Shown here: piece by piece, positions 41,696 through 51,129 of the stretch
Numbering within the stretch: the stretch's first letter is position 1
Layout of the letters: every line of letters starts with the position of its first letter
Assembly (NCBI RefSeq): GCF_000260435.1
Contig: NZ_BACQ01000031.1
Span: forward strand, 62,001 to 126,000
DNA: 64,000 nt
DNA from: Lacticaseibacillus zeae DSM 20178 = KCTC 3804
GTDB lineage: Bacteria; Bacillota; Bacilli; Lactobacillales; Lactobacillaceae
Reading direction: 5' to 3'
Translations under genes and position numbers: made by a program
Notes under the pieces: generated by a model
Told to the model about the DNA's origin: nothing
What the model saw: only the letters and a program-made list of their open reading frames with translations
Database searches by the model: none

Positions 41696-44214
41696 TTACA
41701 AGATCGGGGCCACGCCGTCAAAGGTATAGCTGCCATCAATAACTGTCACGGTGACGTGATGTTGCCCGGCTGCTAAGTCCGTCACCATCGTATTAGGCTG
41801 TTTGGCCAATGCTGTCAGCGGTACGACTTCTTGAGTACGGCCATCTACCGTGATCCGCAGGCGACTTGGTTGCTCTTGGATACCAAAGAGGACAAAACCC
41901 GTCCCATCAGTATCAAAATCAAGTGTGGCGCCTTGCTCGCCGGTCGATTGCGACCGTTCCCAGGCGTGCGGGAACCGGGCTGCAATGCGCGCCCAATGCT
42001 CGTCATTAAACGCTAAACCAGCATCCAGATCATCACGGCGATGTCCCAAAACCGCGGTCGCCGACGTGCTTGTCACCGTCAGACTGTGAATCACGGTCTT
42101 GAAATAACCGGTGCCGACCTTCACCTGTCCGGCTAATCCTGGCTGGTTGCTTGGATCATCATAAGTCACATACGTTTTGCCATCGACTTGCACGGTGATG
42201 TGCCGATCGGTTGCCTGTACCACCAGTTTATGGCTAGCAGCGGCATCAAAAACCGGTACGTCCAAGGTGTTTTGCAAGGCACCGCGCACGTAAAACCGCA
42301 GCTTACCGCCCACGGTGATTGTGGCGGCATACGGTGCGGAGAATAAGCTACCTTCAAAGTCATCCACACTGCGAACACCTAAGCCGACATAATTGGCACT
42401 TACCGTATTTTGTTGGGTCGTGGTATCAAATGTGAACGTCAACGCCGCTGCATAATTCAGCCAGCGAATATCGCCAACCGTGAAATTCGGGTCAGTTTGC
42501 GTTTCCCAGCCAAGGCCCGTGACTGCTCGGTGATCTGTTGCTGGAGCACTGGCTTCCCGCCATGTTCCACCACTTCAAAAGCACCATCCATGTCGGTTGT
42601 ATACCGCGGTGTGCCGCCACGCCGTTTGAGATAATCTTCCGGCATGTCCGCATACGTATAGTCATCATGGAACAACACATGTTTTTCAGGATCCTGTTGC
42701 AACGGCTGATCCTGACTCACAACCGGACTCGGCAACTGCGCTTGCGGTTGAAAATCCGCCGTGGTTGCACTGACAATGGCCCGAGGTGCGATCGTGACCG
42801 TTACAACCCCGTCTTTTGGCGTCAGGGTTGCCACCTGTTCGCGGTCGTGGATCTTGCCATTTTTATCAGCCCACGTCTGCCAAACATGCAACGGCTTGCT
42901 GGCGGCCGGCAGATCCTTCACGCTCACCTGATAGTTCTGAGAAGCATTCGTATCGTTGACCAAAATAACCGTGTAGTCCGCGCGATCAGGTGCCACGAGG
43001 GTCATAGCGCTAGCGGCACCAAGGGCTTGACTCAGATTCTCGGTTCCAGCCACCTCACTCACAGTCGCACTCGGCACATACCGCCAGTTCTTGTCGGCAG
43101 TCTGATCACGCCAGCCGGTCAAGGCAAAATCGGTAAAATGATGCATCACTGCCAATCCGACCGAATCCTGCTGGAAGTAACCGGACCACGGCGTATCCAT
43201 TTCCAGCAACTGCTTGCCTGGATACTTCGCGCCGGGATACAGGCCGCCAATCGCTGGCTGGAAAATGTACAGACTGCGCCGGGACCGTGCGTAGCTTTTG
43301 ACCAACCGATTCGCAATGTCCAAGGCACTGATAAACCCGCCAATGCCGATGCCGGTTGTGTCCTGTACCCGCAACGTTCCGAATGTCACCGGAGCCACGC
43401 CTTCGCTGTACCAGACTTCCTTATGGAGCTGATCAGCAATTTGGGTAAAAGGATGATCCGGCCCGTCATCGGTATTGTAATGGTAGCCAACCGCCGGAAT
43501 CACGGCCTGTAACTCGGGATCTTTAAGCAATTCTGTCCCCATGTCGGTGCCATAATTCTGGTCAGAAGTAATCAACTTAATTGCATGATAGTCCGCCAAT
43601 GGAAAGCCTTCAGGAAAATCATCCTTGTCATTTTGCAGGCGGTGTGCAAACCACTTGAGATACCGATACATCGGGTGTTTGGTCTCGTTACGATCCGGAT
43701 CGATGTAATCAAATACATAACCATAAGCCTGCCACGCTGCGATCACGGTTTGCTTGTAATATTGATACATCCCTTCAAAAGACGCGCTTGGCACCTTCTG
43801 ATCAGGATCATCGGACTTCACTTGCTGCCAGGTTGGCCGCAAAAATCCGGGCTCTGCCCACCGCAACATGCAGGTCTTCAAATCCGGCTGAATCTTTTTG
43901 GCATCGGCAATCAATTGGAACCCCATACCGCGGGCGACGTTGGCCGGTTCGTCAGCTGTGCGTTGCGGTGCCGGTTCCGTCCCGCAAGATGTATTCGAGT
44001 CACTGCCAAGCTCCACCTTCAACATGCGCATCAACGGGTGCTCGCCGCCAAATAAATGTTGTAAAACCTGTTGATAAACTTTTGGCTGTTCCCATTTATA
44101 ATCCATCAACAAGCGTGACGTATTGTTGCAGCTTAAGAGACCGAATCCTTTGATCGTATTCGCTTCATTTTGATCCAACTGCAGCTGGTCACCATCAATT
44201 GTTAAAGTATGCAT
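41696..44214 (-). pseudogene. GH59 (galactosylceramidase-type) glycosidase, frameshifted
   Basis: One gene split in two. The 5' part (44214 to ~42515) has the GH59 barrel (I-K-G-F-G start, catalytic-domain blocks, W-Q-T-W-A-D). Near 42514-42516 one C is missing in GGGCC; the frame then continues as W-E-T-Q-T-D-P-N-F-T-V-G-D-I-R-W into the C-terminal lectin-like part, which ends at 41696. Repair gives ~840 residues, typical of the family. No signal peptide. GH59 members are beta-galactosidases. GAGG lies eight bases before the ATG. Confidence 0.85.
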
Positions 44215-44243
44215 TCGCGCTTCCTCGCTTCCTGTTCCCTGTC

Positions 44244-45263
44244 CTAACGATCAACCCCGCTGCCGGTCGCCATGACGGCGCGGACGTCGGCATCGGTAAT
44301 CAAGTTCAGATCACCGCTAATGGTCAGTTTGAGAACACTGGCAGAAATCGCATAGTTGATTTTGGCTTGCGGATCGAAGTCATGCAGCGTGGCATGCATC
44401 AGGCCCGCACCAAAAGCATCGCCGGACGCAACGCCTTCCATGACATGCATATGGAAAGTCGGGCCTTGGTAGGTTTTGCCATTTTCGGCCAGCAATCCGG
44501 TCCACCAGCTGTCTTCAACCGAATGAATATTCCGGACAACACTGGCAACGGTTTTGACATTCGGCCATTGCTTCATGACCTGCAACATGCCGGCTTTGAA
44601 ACTATCAATCTGATCAATCCCGGTTTCCATATTGCCATCAAATGCCTTGATTCCCAGCGTTGCTTCAAAATCTTCGTCATTCGCCAAAACAATCGTGATA
44701 TACGGCATCACCTTGCCAAAGAAGTCTTGCGCTTCAGCTGGCGTCCACATTTTGCCCCGATAATTCATGTCACAAACAACGGTAATATCGTGGGCAGCAC
44801 AATACTTCACCGCTGATTCAATCGCCGTTTTCATGGCTGGACTGATGGCCGGCGTGATTCCGGAGAAATAAAAATAGGCCACGTCTTTAAGCAGACTGGC
44901 CCAGTCAAATTCGTCAGCTTCAGCGGTCGCAAAGGAACTGCCGGCACGATCGTACACGACATTCGTATTGCGCACACTGGCCCCTTTTTCAAAGAAATAG
45001 ATCCCCAAGCGCGGTCCGCCCCGCAGAATTTTGTGCGTATCGACACCGAGCCCGCGAATGGTGTTGCGCGCCGTGTCGCCTAATGCGTTATCCGGCAGCT
45101 TGGTAACATACTGTGCCTGATCGCCAAGCAATGCCAAAGAAACCGCCACATTAGCCTCGGAGCCGCCATAATTGGCCTCGAAACCGGACGCTTGAAGAAT
45201 GCGTTGATGATCGTACGGTTTTAGTCGCAGCATCATCTCGCCGAATGTTAATACTTTTGTCAT
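44244..45263 (-). CDS. kdgK: PfkB family 2-keto-3-deoxygluconate kinase
   Basis: 339 residues from the ATG at 45263 (AAGGAAG eight bases upstream). PfkB signs: N-terminal F-G-E-M-M-L-R, N-Y-G-G-S-E-A-N-V-A-V near 38, and the C-terminal V-A-S-G-D-A-F-G-A-G-L anion hole with the catalytic Asp. It should phosphorylate KDG to KDPG. A second kinase of this type lies at 57541. It is cotranscribed with gntR, GH59 and GH43. Confidence 0.86.
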   Translation of the reverse strand: MTKVLTFGEMMLRLKPYDHQRILQASGFEANYGGSEANVAVSLALLGDQAQYVTKLPDNALGDTARNTIRGLGVDTHKILRGGPRLGIYFFEKGASVRNTNVVYDRAGSSFATAEADEFDWASLLKDVAYFYFSGITPAISPAMKTAIESAVKYCAAHDITVVCDMNYRGKMWTPAEAQDFFGKVMPYITIVLANDEDFEATLGIKAFDGNMETGIDQIDSFKAGMLQVMKQWPNVKTVASVVRNIHSVEDSWWTGLLAENGKTYQGPTFHMHVMEGVASGDAFGAGLMHATLHDFDPQAKINYAISASVLKLTISGDLNLITDADVRAVMATGSGVDR

Positions 45264-45330
45264 CTGTAAGACTTCCTTTCGTGAGGGCACGATTGCGCTT
45301 ACAGAAGGCAATGTTCGTTATGAGATAGAA

Positions 45331-46023
45331 CTAGTTAGGCTGGTGATTCGGGGTCGCTTGTCCTTCAAAATAATCCGGATAAGCGTTCAGAACGGTTTTG
45401 ACGTCATCATCAATCGCCAACAAGTGATCAGCAACTAAATGACTCGCGAGTTCAGCATCCTTGGCTTTGACGGCATCGACAATCGCCTGATGCTCCGTCA
45501 CGATGTTGTGCCACTGCAAGCCGCTCGCTTCTAAACGCAAATACCGATAGCGATTGAATTGCAGATTCATCTGCTGCACCCACGTCCAGACATATTGTTT
45601 ATGATCTGCCATATAGAAGATCTCGTGAAAATCATGGTCGAGATCAAAGAAATGCTCATAATCGCGTGAGTTTTCATAAACGCCTTGCAGTGCCACTTGC
45701 TGTTCTAACTTGGCAATCTGTTCCGGCGTCATAATATTGACGGCATCTGCCACAATCGTTCTTTCCAAATTGACCCGGGCGAATCGGCCTTGGTACATTT
45801 CTTCCAGATTAATCTTTGATACATAAGTACCGCTCTGCGGAATGACATCAAATAGCCCTTCACGTCGCAAGCGGATAATGGCCTCCCGGATCGGGGTCGC
45901 ACCGATTTTGAGTTGTGCGCTCAAGTCATTCTTGTCGACTTTTTCCCCGGGGGTCAGCTGCATGCTGAGAATCATCTGTTTGATGGCATTGTACGCCTCA
46001 TCTTGATAATTCGAAATTTGCAT
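45331..46023 (-). CDS. GntR family (FadR/FCD) regulator of uronate and glycan use
   Basis: 230 residues from the ATG at 46023 with AAGGGTG upstream. Winged helix near residues 30-75 (L-K-I-G-A-T-P-I-R-E-A-I-I-R-L) and an all-helical FCD effector domain with the metal-site histidines (D-H-D-F-H, T-E-H, V-A-D-H). UxuR-type regulators of this subfamily respond to uronate intermediates. The operator-like sequence TACTAATATAT occurs before its own gene and before three other units of the locus. Confidence 0.88.
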   Translation of the reverse strand: MQISNYQDEAYNAIKQMILSMQLTPGEKVDKNDLSAQLKIGATPIREAIIRLRREGLFDVIPQSGTYVSKINLEEMYQGRFARVNLERTIVADAVNIMTPEQIAKLEQQVALQGVYENSRDYEHFFDLDHDFHEIFYMADHKQYVWTWVQQMNLQFNRYRYLRLEASGLQWHNIVTEHQAIVDAVKAKDAELASHLVADHLLAIDDDVKTVLNAYPDYFEGQATPNHQPN

Positions 46024-46132
46024 GGGCGTCACCCTTCCTTCTTTTTCACTTTGTTACTTGATTGTATAACATCCCCAGCCATTCTAAAAAGATGTTGCTT
46101 CAGAAACTAAGTACTTTAACTTTTAAAAAATG

Positions 46133-46146
46133 CGTAAGCGCTGTCA
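46133..46146. promoter_or_regulatory. cre site upstream of gntR
   Basis: CGTAAGCGCTGTCA fits the CcpA consensus TGWAANCGNTNWCA except at the first base. It lies next to the operator at 46161. Confidence 0.6.
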
Positions 46147-46160
46147 TGCCCTATGAGGCC

Positions 46161-46174
46161 ATACTAATATATCA
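46161..46174. promoter_or_regulatory. GntR operator copy 1
   Basis: ATACTAATATATCA, identical to the copy at 47801 and to the reverse complement of the copy at 53330. It lies upstream of gntR. Confidence 0.7.
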
Positions 46175-46246
46175 GTTGTGCTAATGTCAATGGCTTAACT
46201 TCATTTAACCTAATTTTTTAGGGTTTGTCATGTTTATTTGCTATAA

Positions 46247-46420
46247 ATGATGAAAAGTCTTCTCCACATCTCTAAGTTCAAGTTCGCTGAGGACATGTCA
46301 GCAATCCACCGTAAGTACCCTAAATATTTCTCCAACTGGACTGCGGATGAAGACATTAAGATCGCGCCAGTTAAAGAAAGCTTCTATAATTTTGAGCTTG
46401 AACGTGGTCGCAAAGAGTAG
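46247..46420 (+). pseudogene. 57-codon orphan frame, probable gene remnant
   Basis: An open frame ending at 46420 encodes a compact charged sequence including M-S-A-I-H-R-K-Y-P-K-Y-F-S-N-W. The composition is protein-like (aromatic and charged, codon use like neighbours), but there is no ribosome binding site and it lies between operons. It is probably the tail of a lost gene; the family was not recognised. Confidence 0.35.
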
Positions 46421-46507
46421 TGCCATTCTGTACAGTTGTGAAATGGGGATGCTGAGACGCTGTTTTATACCCTCAGTCATGACTTAAATAGCAAAGTAGC
46501 AAACAAA

Positions 46508-46569
46508 AAACGGTGAATCATGCCGACAACCGCTGTAAGGCTGTGCTGGCATGTTCCATCGTTTTTCTT
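46508..46569. terminator. Hairpin terminator next to the two-peptide bacteriocin operon
   Basis: ACGGTGAATCATGCC pairs with GGCATGTTCCATCGT (G-U pairs and mismatches) and is flanked by A- and T-runs, so either strand could terminate. It lies just after the immunity-type gene. Confidence 0.65.
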
Positions 46570-46601
46570 TGATACGCTAGCAGAAAGTTCTGCTGTACTT
46601 G

Positions 46602-46865
46602 TCATGGCCGTTCCCAAAAAGTGTGGTAACTATCGATCAAGATGATACATATGGTAACAACTGAAACAGAAGCAACTATTACCAAATCTACTTGTCGAGT
46701 TGTTAAGAGAGAGAAGCCTAAGTTAATAAGCAGGATCATGATTCTAGTGATAAATCCTCTGAAGCTTTTCGCTAGCGCCAACTCTATAAATCGACGAACA
46801 CCTTGACGATCTCTGAAAATGATCAGGATTCCTAAAACGATTGACCATCCAAGATAATATTTCAC
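46602..46865 (-). CDS. Membrane protein, likely bacteriocin immunity (87 aa)
   Basis: GTG start at 46865 with AAAGGGG about 12 bases upstream. Three hydrophobic segments (~5-18, ~38-56, ~60-78) with arginines between them. It follows two GG-leader peptides on the same strand and is the only other gene before a terminator, the usual place for an immunity gene. No family named from sequence. Confidence 0.6.
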   Translation of the reverse strand: MKYYLGWSIVLGILIIFRDRQGVRRFIELALAKSFRGFITRIMILLINLGFSLLTTRQVDLVIVASVSVVTICIILIDSYHTFWERP

Positions 46866-46930
46866 TTATTATATGAACCCCTTTCTCTTTGGAACAGACA
46901 TTTATAAGGATGGGTGTTCATCAACTTGCT

Positions 46931-47116
46931 TTAGCCAAAGATTTCTTCAAAGATGCCCTTAAAAAATTTGGGATACATAACTCCCATGAGCTTAGCGTCA
47001 GTGTCATAAATCGGCACTTGGCCTAAGCCGCTCTGGTATACATAACCAACAATTTTTCTGCCACCAGATATGCTTGCCAGTTGATCCTGAGTCATTCTCG
47101 CGATGTTTGCTTTCAT
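46931..47116 (-). CDS. GG-leader bacteriocin peptide B (61 aa)
   Basis: The start at 47116 is set by GGAGG eight bases upstream. The leader ends M-T-Q-D-Q-L-A-S-I-S-G-G at residues 18-19, the double-glycine signal for C39-peptidase ABC exporters. The 42-residue mature part starts R-K-I-V-G-Y, has a S-G-L-G turn and an amphipathic aromatic end K-F-F-K-G-I-F-E-E-I-F-G. Directly downstream of a second such peptide, it looks like one half of a class IIb pair. No exporter is in the window. Confidence 0.78.
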   Translation of the reverse strand: MKANIARMTQDQLASISGGRKIVGYVYQSGLGQVPIYDTDAKLMGVMYPKFFKGIFEEIFG

Positions 47117-47132
47117 ATTTGAATCCTCCATT

Positions 47133-47312
47133 TTAGTGCTTTTTAAACCACTTGACCACTTTTACAAAGGGTGAAAATTGAATAACTTTCCCCACAGCTC
47201 GACCGATTTGATACGCCTGTTCTCCAGCGGCTTTGTAATCATAGTAATTATCTCCACCGGAAATAGTTGATAACTCCGTATCGCTTAAGACCGTTACTTT
47301 ACCATTGAACAT
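47133..47312 (-). CDS. GG-leader bacteriocin peptide A (59 aa)
   Basis: A short gene with AAGGAGG seven bases before the ATG at 47312. The leader ends L-S-D-T-E-L-S-T-I-S-G-G (cut after residue 20), a perfect match to the LSxxELxxIxGG consensus. The 39-residue mature peptide starts D-N-Y-Y-D-Y, contains a GxxxG motif (G-R-A-V-G) typical of two-peptide bacteriocins, and ends in a basic V-K-W-F-K-K-H. First gene of a three-gene operon with peptide B and the 87-residue membrane protein. Confidence 0.8.
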   Translation of the reverse strand: MFNGKVTVLSDTELSTISGGDNYYDYKAAGEQAYQIGRAVGKVIQFSPFVKVVKWFKKH

Positions 47313-47352
47313 TGTGTGACCTCCTTAGTGTGAGGGACGATATACAGACTTT

Positions 47353-47366
47353 AGGAAGCGCTTTCC
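47353..47366 (-). promoter_or_regulatory. cre-like site in the bacteriocin leader
   Basis: AGGAAGCGCTTTCC is nearly palindromic and fits the CcpA consensus core. It lies just downstream of the -10 box at 47375, where a bound CcpA would block transcription. Confidence 0.55.
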
Positions 47367-47374
47367 ATATCACT

Positions 47375-47403
47375 ATAGTATCTATTATTATCTTATGTGT
47401 CAA
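47375..47403 (-). promoter_or_regulatory. Promoter of the two-peptide bacteriocin operon
   Basis: On the minus strand TTGACA (47403-47398) and TACTAT (47380-47375) are 17 bases apart. Confidence 0.72.
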
Positions 47404-47757
47404 CTAGTTAAGCAAAAATAAATTTTAACGGTTTAAAATGAACTATAAATAATAAAAAAATAAGGCGATGATCTGCGAACTAAATTCAATTATCATGGTT
47501 CGATATTGTAGAAATCATCATTTCCATGATAGACAATGTCCTTGCTAATTTTATCGCGCATCGTTCGCGTCTATGTGGCTTCCCTTGCAGAAATACGAAA
47601 ATCAATTTGTCTTTTTTTGAACAAATATGCTGTTGCTGATTTTCAAATTACTCATCCCCCCAAAAATTTCCAAGTTTCCACACGTAATTTTTAGGGATTT
47701 TTTCCTTGTCACACCAGGTTTCTCAAGCTCTTACATATTAATATTTTAGTAAAAGGT
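47404..47757. other. AT-rich spacer
   Basis: About 350 bases without a credible gene, terminator or repeat; it separates the bacteriocin operon from the carrier promoter region. Confidence 0.5.
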
Positions 47758-47784
47758 TGACAGCGCTTTTAGTAAGCGCTAACA
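47758..47784 (+). promoter_or_regulatory. Two overlapping cre sites upstream of the truncated carrier
   Basis: TGACAGCGCTTTTA (47758-47771) and AGTAAGCGCTAACA (47771-47784) each fit the CcpA consensus with one or two mismatches. They lie just before operator copy 2. Confidence 0.6.
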
Positions 47785-47800
47785 TGACATTTGTAAGGAT

Positions 47801-47814
47801 ATACTAATATATCA
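47801..47814. promoter_or_regulatory. GntR operator copy 2
   Basis: ATACTAATATATCA, identical to copy 1, upstream of the carrier/GH30 unit. Confidence 0.7.
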
Positions 47815-48109
47815 ATTCGCCGGTCGTTGCCTTCAGTCCGGCATTTATACAGCAAAACGATAAATGATCTGAGCTTATCAAGGCCAACATCTTTGGCGAA
47901 TTGATATTCTGGCAAGTATCTCCCCACACGATCGTAAGTTTCCTCACAAACCCCTTATTCTGCAAAACACCGAGGCAGCCAACGACCACATAACATATAA
48001 AGAAAGAAGGGATGCACGGCAGACGGTATAAGCATGACGCCATTATGTTTTTTGATTCATAGGATTCAACGATCTAAGCCAATTATTTAATTTCATGGGA
48101 GTGAAAAAA

Positions 48110-49354
48110 ATGGCAGATAAACTTGATAAAGACCCTAAAGCCGTTAAGACGACGGTTGGGGTTGTCACCAATGCGAAGGTTCAAGATTCGCAGCAGCCAA
48201 AATTACCATTCGGTGTTGCGACTGCGATGTTCCTAGCACCACTTTGCTGGTACGGGCCAATTGGTTCGACCCGAAGCGTTTTAATTCCACAGCTGTTCAG
48301 TCAGATTGATGCCGCACATAAGGTTTGGGCGGTCGGTATTTTGGCAACGGTCGCATCGATTACCGGTGCGATTGCTAACTTGCTCTTCGGAGCCTTCTCC
48401 GATGTCACCCGGACGCGTTTCGGGAAACGGAAACCTTACATTGTTCTTGGGACCTTAGTCATTGCGATTTCGTTAGTCGTTATTGCTAATCTAACGTCGA
48501 TTACCGCGATCATCTTCATTTGGATTATTGCTGCGGCGGCTGAAAATGCCATTGCGGCCGCGATTTATCCGCAAATATCGGATCGTGTGGCACCTAAATG
48601 GCGTGGTACTGTATCGACCTTCTACGGTGTCGGTTTTACCATTGCGCAACAAGGCTTCGCACTTTTAGCTGCCCAGTTCCTTGGCAATGTTAAATTCGGT
48701 ATTTACGTCATGGCAGCAACCACCGTTATCTTGGCGGTCATCCACGTTCTGTTAATTAATGAAAAGAGCAACCTAGACGAACCGAAGATCAAACTCGATA
48801 AGGAATCCCTCAAGAAGTACTTCTTCTTCCCGACGCATGATGCGCGTGATTTCTACCTGGCATTGTCCGGTAAATTCCTGATGGTTGTTGGTTCAACGAT
48901 CGTTACGACTTTCCTGCTATTCATCTTTACCGACTACATTGGTCAGAGCACAAAAGAGGCCGGCAGTTCCATTTCAATCTTCTCGTCCATCATGCTGTTC
49001 ATCGGTGTCTTCTTTGCTTTAGTCGGCGGTCCACTTGCTGATAAAATGAAGCGGGTTAAAGGCCCAGTTGTTATTGCGACGTTCGCGTTGGCAATTGCTG
49101 CTTTGTTCCCACTGTTTGTCAAAGAAGCTTGGGCAATGTTTGCTTACGCTGTTATCGCTGCTTTTGGTAATGGCTTGTACAACTCAGTCGATGGTGCGTT
49201 GAACATGGATGTTCTGCCATCTTCCGATACTGCCGGCAAGGACCTTGGCCTAATCAACCTGGCAACGGTGCTAAAATCGTCATCGATCCGGCTGACCAAC
49301 ATCAGGAATGGATCGGTGCCGGCGCTGCGATCACCGATGCTGCTGCCTCTTTAA
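48110..49354 (+). pseudogene. MFS sugar carrier (GPH/SLC45-like), 3' truncated by a deletion
   Basis: Starts at ATG 48110 (GGGAG eight bases upstream). About ten membrane helices; the loop D-V-T-R-T-R-F-G-K-R-K-P-Y after helix 2 is typical of sugar symporters of this class. Family similarity stops after G-L-I-N-L-A-T near 49268; the last helices are missing and ~28 foreign codons follow to a stop. In the other frame the DNA from ~49261 encodes a GH30 enzyme, so a deletion joined the two genes. Confidence 0.85.
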
Positions 49355-50727
49355 TCTGGAAGCAAAGCAAGGAACAGCGCAGTGCGTTGTTACATGAACT
49401 GTTTGATCCTGAGGAAGGCCATTTTTCCACGATTCGGGTGCCACTGGGTTCCTGCGAACCTGCCAGCCAGCCTTTTTACACCTATGATGATGTGCCATTC
49501 GGTGAACACGATGCTTCCTTAGCCAAGTTCTCGGTTGGTGAAGGCGAACCGGGTGCCCCTGATGCGACCAAAGACTTGAAGTACCTGATTCCGGTTCTCC
49601 AGGAAATTCTCGCCATCAATCCGGCCGTTAAAATTATGGCTTCCCCGTGGTCGGCACCGGCCTGGATGAAGAGTACCGGCCAGCTCAACATGGGCGGTCA
49701 CTTGCGGTTCGGTGAATACACCAACAACGGGTATGCGGTTAAGGATACTTTTGAAGGTGTCTACGCGCAGTATTTCGTTCGTTACCTCGAAGAATATCGC
49801 AAGTATGGCATTCCGATTTATGCTTTGAGCATTCAAAATGAACCATCCAACGCACCGGCTTGGCCAGCCATGATCTGGACCATTCCACAATTGGCCCAAT
49901 TCGGTTACAAGTACTTACGGCCAGCGTTGGATAAAACGTTCCCGGATACCAAGATGTATTTCTGGGATGGCAGTCTGAATGTGTTGGACGTTATCGACAA
50001 GCCGCTTAGCGAACTCATCACCCCTGATGAAGCTGCAGCATTTGATGGTTTTGCCTTCCATACCTATGACGGCCCGTACACCAACCTGTTTAAAGGCAGC
50101 CGCTTGAATCCTAACTGGCACTTAGCTATGACCGAACGGCGCTGCATGATCGAAGAAACGCCGGAAGATGCTTCCCATATTATGATGGGACTCATCGGCA
50201 ACTGGCTCGTGCGCCAAGGGCTCAACATGATCGACCTTTGGAACATCGCTTTGGACGAACGCGGCCTGCCTAATCAGGTTGGCGCAACCGGTCGGCGTGG
50301 CGTTGTCACCATTGATCATAAAACCGGTAAAGTGCAGCGTAACCTCGAATATTACATGCTGCGCAACTTTAACCAGGATGTCGCACCAGGCTCCATCGTC
50401 ATCGGCTCTACCAACTACACCCAAGACGGCTACACCGGCGGCCTCGGCTCCGTTGCATTCCTGGCACCGGATGGCTCCATTGCCGCACATATCTACAACC
50501 CGTCAGGCAAACCACTGGACGCCGAAGTCACCATTAACCGTGACGGCGCTTACGCTTGGCAACACGTCACCGTCCCGGCATGGGGCACTGTAACCCTGCA
50601 CAAAGCCTTCGGACCGGTCAACGAAAGCAAGCCGCGCGAAGACGAAGCCTTCAAACTCAACCCATACCCAGCCAACCTCATGGACGACTGGGCTCCGGGT
50701 AAAGGCGTCAACGCAAACAAGAAATAA
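49261..50727 (+). pseudogene. GH30 family glycosidase, 5' truncated by a deletion
   Basis: About 488 codons with no start. The frame begins G-N-G-A-K-I-V-I-D-P and continues W-I-G-A-G-A-A-I-T-D-A, the usual early GH30 motif, so roughly 30-40 N-terminal residues are missing. S-P-W-S-A-P-A-W-M-K, acid/base Glu in Q-N-E-P and nucleophile Glu in M-T-E-R are intact, followed by the beta-side domain to ~470. GH30 enzymes include beta-glucosylceramidases and endo-beta-1,6-galactanases. An internal TTG at 49387 could at best yield a crippled protein. Confidence 0.85.
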
Positions 50728-50740
50728 GTTAGTCGAAGCG

Positions 50741-50780
50741 AAACACCGTCACGCAGATCACTGCATGGCGGTGTTTTTTT
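50741..50780 (+). terminator. Terminator after GH30
   Basis: CACCGTCACGCAG pairs with CTGCATGGCGGTG (G-U pairs) around ATCA, followed by seven T. Confidence 0.88.
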
Positions 50781-50781
50781 G

Positions 50782-50904
50782 CTGAGCGTGAGCCAGCCCG
50801 GTTAGAAACCGGAGTGTAAGTGGCCTTGGGCGTAATGGCCGGGCTTTGGCCATTATGACCAAGGTCCTTACACGCAGGTTTCTGGGCTGGCGAACGCGTT
50901 ATAG
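50782..50904. repeat. Structured repeat B, long copy
   Basis: A ~100-base near-continuous hairpin: GCCAGCCC / GGGCTGGC, GAAACC / GGTTTC, GTGTAAG / CTTACAC, CCTTGG / CCAAGG and TAATGGCC / GGCCATTA, closing on a short loop at ~50842. The flank TGAGCGTGAGCCAGCCCGG also occurs at 12938. It starts right after the GH30 terminator. Confidence 0.8.
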
Positions 50905-51031
50905 ATAGAACGCAAAAGTCAGCCACCTCGCGTTTTTATACAATAGAGCAATCTCGAGCTTGGGTTACCTATCTCAACCAAGTTTTTACATGAACATCCT
51001 CGAACCAGCATAGTTTCTGGACAATGAAACA

Positions 51032-51086
51032 TCCCTCCACGATCAGCAGATGTGCGATGAGCCTTCGTCTACTGATCGTGGAGGGA
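51032..51086. terminator. Long hairpin terminator between convergent units
   Basis: TCCCTCCACGATCAG and its exact complement (15 bp) flank a ~25-base loop. Confidence 0.8.
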
Positions 51087-51129
51087 CTATTTGAGCTTCA
51101 TTCATGAATTGCCGGTAGCTGTTGCGTTT

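Noticed and set aside
42538-43512. A 324-codon plus-strand open frame
   Set aside because: It is antisense to the GH59 gene, has unlikely composition (very Arg/His rich), no ribosome binding site and no family match.
47804-48043. A 79-codon minus-strand frame upstream of the truncated carrier
   Set aside because: Overlaps the operator and promoter region, lacks a ribosome binding site and shows no recognisable pattern.
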